Source: Haplomitrium mnioides (taxonomy: Eukaryota; Marchantiophyta; Haplomitriopsida; Calobryales). Taken from it: a DNA stretch of 23,033 nt. The position numbers and the translations under genes are program-made. The stretch lies in the NCBI GenBank assembly GCA_049999725.1, contig JBNGIS010034957.1:1-23033 (forward strand). Reading direction: 5' to 3'. Shown here in pieces: positions 18,233 to 23,033 of this stretch. Below the pieces are notes generated by a model. The model saw only the letters and a list, made by a program, of their open reading frames with translations, was not told where the DNA came from and ran no database searches. Every line of letters begins with the position of its first letter. Positions within the stretch are counted from its first letter, which is position 1.

Positions 18233-21085
18233 CATCATATCTTATCCTACAGTACAATATGTATTTGATCATTGTTTTATGTTATACACATCTATCCAAT
18301 AGAATATGTTTACTTTTATGACTCATTCTCCTATCTTCATGATTTTATATATCTAATATCCCTAAATTTATTGAGGATATTCATGTGACTATATTGATGG
18401 AAATGTTGCTATTAGTTTGACCACAGACCAACAACTATTCAATAAAGCCCATTCTTTTCAATATACTCCATGATATAATTAGCGTTTGCCATCACAAATA
18501 TACAAGTCTGCTCACATTGTCCATTGACTCCAACCTTGCAACTATTGTCTCGATATTTGGCAGCTTCTTTTGCAAAGCATTACAAATTGTTTATCCTTAG
18601 AAGAGTGTCGAGGTCATCTATGAGTATTTGTGTGGTAATATACCCGGATTTGTTGTCTTGTATCAAGCTTTTAATACTCAATGCATTCTAAAGTACACAA
18701 ATTTATTTCAAATAGCCCACAACTTCACCAAACGCACTTGCTGAATAGCTAGTTGTAGAGTAAGTGAGCGTTGTCTGCATCATACAAATGCATTTTGTTC
18801 ACTTCGACCGGATCGATTAATATCTATGTTCACGTAAACACTCTATAACCAAGGTAGGACATTCCTTCCACTCTCATGACCAATGGTCTGCTTTTGCATT
18901 TCCCCTAATGCCCACACTAACAGTTGACTTGGATGACAAGCCACTCGTGGATGCATCCCGATTGCTCCTAGCCCCTATTTTTCTTTATGGGATAACGGTC
19001 TTGACGTTGACCACACCAACGTTCGGTTTGAACACCTCATTTATAAGCATATTTTGTTTTATTTTGCTCTATGCTTCCTATTGCCTATTCCTTACCACTA
19101 ACTATTTCATTATTATGATAGGCTTTATTCACATTCCATTCTATACTTAGCCAAATCTCCAACTCTATCTTAGATCATTTTTTTCTTGAAAAAACTCCTA
19201 CTTTGAACAAGAAACCGCTATTGGGTTCATGTTTGATTTCATGCTCAAGAAAATCTAATTTCAAATTTGGGCTTAAAAAATTATCGTTTTTATATAGTTG
19301 TGACTTTTTTTTATCAAAAATGTTTCTTTAAACTGAAATTTGCTTTATTTAGATACTTGTAGTATTTTGGGAAAAAAATTATACTCAATATTTGGCAAAA
19401 AAGTAAATTTCAAAATATTATATTTCAATAAGATAAGCAACCTAGATAGAATGTTAATCAATCATATTAAACTTGAATCAAAATATTTTAATGTTTTCTT
19501 ACAATTTTTAGAAAACCTTTAACTTACAAAAACTTAAAACATTTATTTAAAATAAATTTTTAAAAATATATATTGAGACAAACACTCACATCTTCATTTA
19601 TAGTTTGCTAACATATGCTTTCAATTTCTAACTTCTTACAGAAAACAAAAAAGAAGAGCTATGCTTGCATAGACTTCCATACATATATCTTTAAAACATG
19701 ATCAATTTCGATCAAAATCAATCCGACACTCCTATACATGCATACAATCAATCTCTTGTAACTTACACAAATAAATTTCAGAAATAAAATCACAAAAATG
19801 ACTCAAGTGAAGGGTGGTTTTCTAATTCAAAATAGTATTATATATTAAAGGAAGAAAACCAAAAAACCAAAAAAATCTTATGTACAAAGATTATTTGTCT
19901 GAAAATATAAATCATTTGAACACAAACTTCTATATGAGCATGGACTTCCTTGCTTACTTCTTACATAATGCATAGTGTTTTATTTAAAAATCATTTATTC
20001 TTATAAAGTAGCTTGTCAAACATGAACTTAACGACATATACATTAAACATTATTGGAATGAAGGATCATTTATTAAAATACATGCATTTAAACTTTAGAC
20101 TTGATTTTTTTGAGACAAAATACTTTATTATATTAAAAAAATACATCGTTTTGTTGCTTCTTCTTCAGCCTTGTCTTCTTCAAGTCAAAGAGTGTCATCT
20201 AGATCAATTGACTGAGAAGCCTAAGCATTTACAACCACACTGGAATCCTGTCAAATTTTTCTAGTCTAAAAAATAGTTATTATGTTGTCAAAAGCATGAG
20301 TGGTACCAAAAGAAGCAGGCTCCTTGTGGTATGCGCAAACTATCTAAGATATGGTGACATATAATAACAAAGATGCCATTGTCAAACTTTCTGTGGAATA
20401 AAGATACACTGTCGTTTATCATATTCCACAACAACATAGTTTAACATTAACTTTAATGCATGGAAAAGCATGTGCTATACCCAAAGCAAATATCTAATAC
20501 CCAATCTTGCTCGAAAGATAAGTGATCAATGAAAAAATTTGTAAAACGACTATAGTTTCTGATAAACATTCATATAAGCATAATCTTCAAGATGTTTCAG
20601 TTTTGTGGAAATCGTAGGACAACTAAACACACTACACATGATTTTATGGGAATGTCTAGTCGCATCTTCACATTGCAAATTGAACAACTTAATATTGCAA
20701 TTCCTCTCTTTCGTCCAATAGCCCATCGTCCAATATTTGTAGGCATATGCAATTGTGAGATTACCGGAGTGATGAATGTTGGTTTTGTCCCTACAATAAT
20801 CAAATAAAATTTATAAGTTAGAGTGAGAAAGTAAATCAAGTGGCAAGAAAATATACTAAAAAAGAAAAGAAAAAAAAACTTTAATTTGACTTACTAGATG
20901 TTGTGGTCTATGGTGCAGCATACTTCCAAAAGGGCATTCTCAACAATGTCAAACTATAGCAAAGAATGGATTATCACAAAGGACTAAAAGTCTCAAGTAG
21001 TAAAAGCCATGAAAGATGAAACCATATCAAAAATATCATCTTTAGGGAAGGGACCTCAATCATCATATTTGCATTCCTTAAAGCT
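18233..21085. other. AT-rich stretch without a supportable gene
   Basis: Up to about 18.9 kb the base composition is more balanced and may include the decayed copia 3' LTR. From 19.15 to 20.6 kb it is very AT-rich with runs of A and T. Single palindromic cores occur near 19660 (TATGCTTGCATAGACTTCC) and 19935. Open stretches at 18908-19150 (+), 20013-20264 (+) and 20592-20839 (both strands) show no recognisable protein features. Confidence 0.45.
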
Positions 21086-21427
21086 CTAACCGTAAGGAAC
21101 GTCACCAATTGCAAGAGTGAAACCTCTTGGTTTCAATAGGCCTTTTAGTTGCCTCGCATTGAACTCTTCGTGGATTTGATGATGCTCTACATTAAGTCCG
21201 TCAACAAAAAATTGCAAATCTACATCTTGGTTATCAACACCTTCTTCAAAGAGAGGGATAACAACTTCATTGTGCTGCCTAGATTTCCACTCTCTTGCTT
21301 TTTGAAAATAAAGCAAAAAAACATGAGGATATGAGACCAAGGTTGGGGCTTGGTCTTGGTCTTCTGTGGCTTCTTCTCTCCCAGTTTTCTTTCTTCCCTT
21401 GGTGGTTGCCGTCAACTTCTTTGCAAG

Positions 21428-22074
21428 CTACCATTTAAAAGTTTTATCACCATGGAAAAGAAAAAAAGTAATAAATTATTAGGAAAACCTTGAAATGAAA
21501 ACACGTCTAAGAAAAAAAAAATAAACATAGACTTCGTTAAGTGCAAGTAAACTTGGCTTGAAGAAACCATATGCGCATAGATAGAAGAGTCCATGCGTGC
21601 ATGGACTGAAGAAACCATGCGCGCATAGATTGAAGAGTCCATATGGGCATGGACTGAAGAGTCAATGCATGCTTAGACTAAAGAGCCTATGTAGGCATGG
21701 AATCTTAACTCTATGTGCATATAGACTCTTCAATCTCTGCACGTGGACTCTTGAGTCCATGTGCTCATGGACTCTTAAGCCTAAGCGTGAATGGTTTCTT
21801 CAATCCAAAAGTGTAGGGACTTTTTAGTTCATGTCAGCATGGACTCTTGAGTAAAGCAACGTAGGGTCTTTGCTTAGTCCTAGTGGGCTTGGACTGAAAA
21901 GTCCATGCACACATAGATTGCGCAAAGTCCACACGCACAAGAACTCTGCGAAGTCCATGCGCACATGAACTCCAAGTGGTCCTTGCATGCAAATAACAAA
22001 TACTCAAAAGATACTTTTTCAAAAATAATAATAATAAACTTGTAGTAATTTCAAGTGCAAAAAGAAAGACTTAC
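21428..22074 (-). other. Putative 647-bp phase-0 intron containing the palindromic array
   Basis: On the minus strand the donor is TTG then GTAAGT (22074) and the acceptor is AAATGGTAG (ending 21428). Reading frames on both sides join in phase without a stop (KKLL then LAKK). Most of its length is the 24-bp array. A short AAT microsatellite lies at 22024-22036. Confidence 0.5.
21560..21992. repeat. 24-bp palindromic minisatellite, about 18 units
   Basis: The units keep a 24-bp period. The first ones read GAAGAAACCATATGCGCATA, GAAGAGTCCATGCGTGCATG, GAAGAAACCATGCGCGCATA and GAAGAGTCCATATGGGCATG. The consensus core AGTCCATGCGCGCATGGACT is a perfect 20-bp palindrome. Linkers read GAAGA in the left block (21560-21690), switch to TCTTGA or TCTTCA in the middle block (21724-21850), and return to GAAAA after 21895, as if the middle block were inverted. 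Because 24 bp is eight codons, both strands show periodic open frames. Confidence 0.88.
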
Positions 22075-23033
22075 CAACAATTTTTTGAAATTACACAAGA
22101 AAGACAACATTTTTGACTCCTTGGTATGGACAAGATACTCCATCCTTGCCTCCTCCCAAGTTGCACAACAAACTTTCAAGCAAAATGACTTCACCATCAC
22201 CGTAAAAAAATTATGTCTCTCTAATTTTTAGACATCTCTTCAATTGAATGCTTCCTTACTTCCACTATTTTCAAAACAAAAATTTTAAATCTTGTCAAGA
22301 AGACCCTGAAGGGACCTCCAAGGTGTCCACTTCATGTCTTCTATTTTTAAAGAAACTTTTTTGGCTTTAGGCTTTTGGTCTTTTACCAAGGTCTTCTCCT
22401 ATTTTGAAAAAATGTTCTCTTGCAACTCTTAGAGCCTTCCACTTAAAAATGCCAATTGAAACCAATTATCTTCAAAATTATTGTCTTCTCAAGAGTAGAC
22501 TTTGGTTTAATTTCTAAAGTCTCTAAAAAAAGTTCTCTTTTCAATTTCTAGCATGAAATCAACTTGCTCTCCATAAACCGCTCATGTCAGTACTCAATCT
22601 TTTGAATTGATGTCATCTCCAACTTGTAAAGTTGGTCATAATTGTTATTAGTCATGAAATTTTGGGCTTTTGTTAGTGTAAGCCCCATATAAACGTAAAA
22701 ATTGCAAAGAAAAAGTGTGAAATTATTTGCTTTGTACTTTGTAATCAATAGCTGCCTTGCAACATCACTCTGATTGCCCTTAACATCTTGTATTTAAATT
22801 TGTTAGGGTTCTTAATATCAAACTGTGACTTGTACTTCAACTCGCACTTTGGGTCCACAACCACAATGAAAAAAGAGTGAGCATGCTTATTGGTAAGCAT
22901 CTTTCGGGCAAGAAACTCCACAAAATCCTCATTTAGTTGTCTAGTGTAAAATGGCCCCGAATTGTTCATTCTGATTTTTGGAAATTCAAATTCTTTAGCC
23001 AAACTATAATGGTCTCCTCATGAACCCTACAAC

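Larger units (their letters stand above)
21086..23033 (-). pseudogene. Decayed two-or-more-exon gene of unknown family, 5' end outside window
   Basis: The gene reads right to left on the minus strand. The first part (22745-23033) runs GDHYSLAKEFEFPKIRM, then NEDFVEFLARKMLTN, to RAIRVMLQGSY. After a shift, the next 22075-22700 reads TLTKAQNFMTNNNYDQLYKL, FMLEIEKRTFFRDF, EDNWFQLAFLSGRL, DQKPKAKKVSLKIEDMKWTP and WEEARMEYLVHTKESKML, broken by about eight stops; most of these sit where CAA, CAG or CGA would fit. It ends AAATTGTTG then GTAAGT. The final exon (21427-21086) is open: LAKKLTATTKGRKKTGREEA to GFTLAIGDVPYG, then stop. The join is phase 0. The protein is charged, with a Lys-rich middle; I do not recognise the family. 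It may be a host gene copy or a transposon-carried gene. Confidence 0.5.

Noticed and set aside
18908-19150. 80-codon hydrophobic plus-strand open stretch
   Set aside because: Hydrophobicity comes from T-rich composition; no conserved motif or gene context was seen.
20592-20839. Overlapping open stretches on both strands, with an AG acceptor-like site on the minus strand
   Set aside because: The two strands are equally open and neither shows a recognisable motif, so no gene can be called.
21560-21992. Regularly spaced short repeats resembling a CRISPR array
   Set aside because: The repeats are contiguous 24-bp units without unique spacers, in a plant-type region with no cas genes.

Overview
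The window looks like nuclear DNA of a land plant with a large, repeat-filled genome. It is AT-rich and holds almost no intact reading frames. It contains decayed Ty3/gypsy chromovirus and Ty1/copia elements, an initiator-tRNA-Met primer-binding site, and at least one plausible GT-AG intron. A gymnosperm or fern-like genome is my guess, with low confidence. No bacterial operon, tRNA, rRNA or CRISPR array was seen.

Layout. At 2-1455 (+) lies a decayed DUF7869-like gene. At 1456-4259 the sequence is AT-rich, with a 54-bp tandem duplication and one exon-like stretch on the minus strand. At 4260-5540 (+) are an LTR-like block and a decayed copia-type gag; a second LTR-like promoter core follows near 5731. 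From 5990 to 16578 (-) lies a chromovirus array ordered LTR, internal region, LTR, second internal fragment. Its left LTR is 5990-6561. Its gag, protease, RT, RNase H, integrase and half of the chromodomain occupy 15010-11127. Its primer-binding site is 15650-15667 and its right LTR is 15669-16248. The right LTR has a primer-binding site on one side and a polypurine tract plus chromodomain tail of a second copy (16249-16578) on the other, so it is shared by two tandem copies.

The chromodomain of the main copy is split by a 4464-bp nested insertion (6663-11126). The insertion ends in 17-bp inverted repeats that match at 15 positions. It is richer in GC than its surroundings. It carries about 35 copies of a GGAGGTG-like motif upstream of one long decayed reading frame (8285-10157, about 620 codons) of unknown family. 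I consider this the best candidate for an undescribed mobile element.

At 16610-18120 (+) there is a decayed copia RT/RNase H segment. From 18230 to 21085 I see little beyond AT-rich sequence. At 21086-23033 (-) lies a decayed gene of unknown family with a phase-0 intron. That intron holds a 24-bp palindromic minisatellite (21560-21992). Related palindromic cores recur elsewhere in the window, including inside the 54-bp duplication near 2000.

Nearly all premature stops in the decayed frames can be explained as C-to-T or G-to-A changes (CGA, CAA, CAG or TGG to stop), as expected for long-methylated plant repeats. No gene here is likely to make a functional protein, except possibly the short final exon at 21086-21427.
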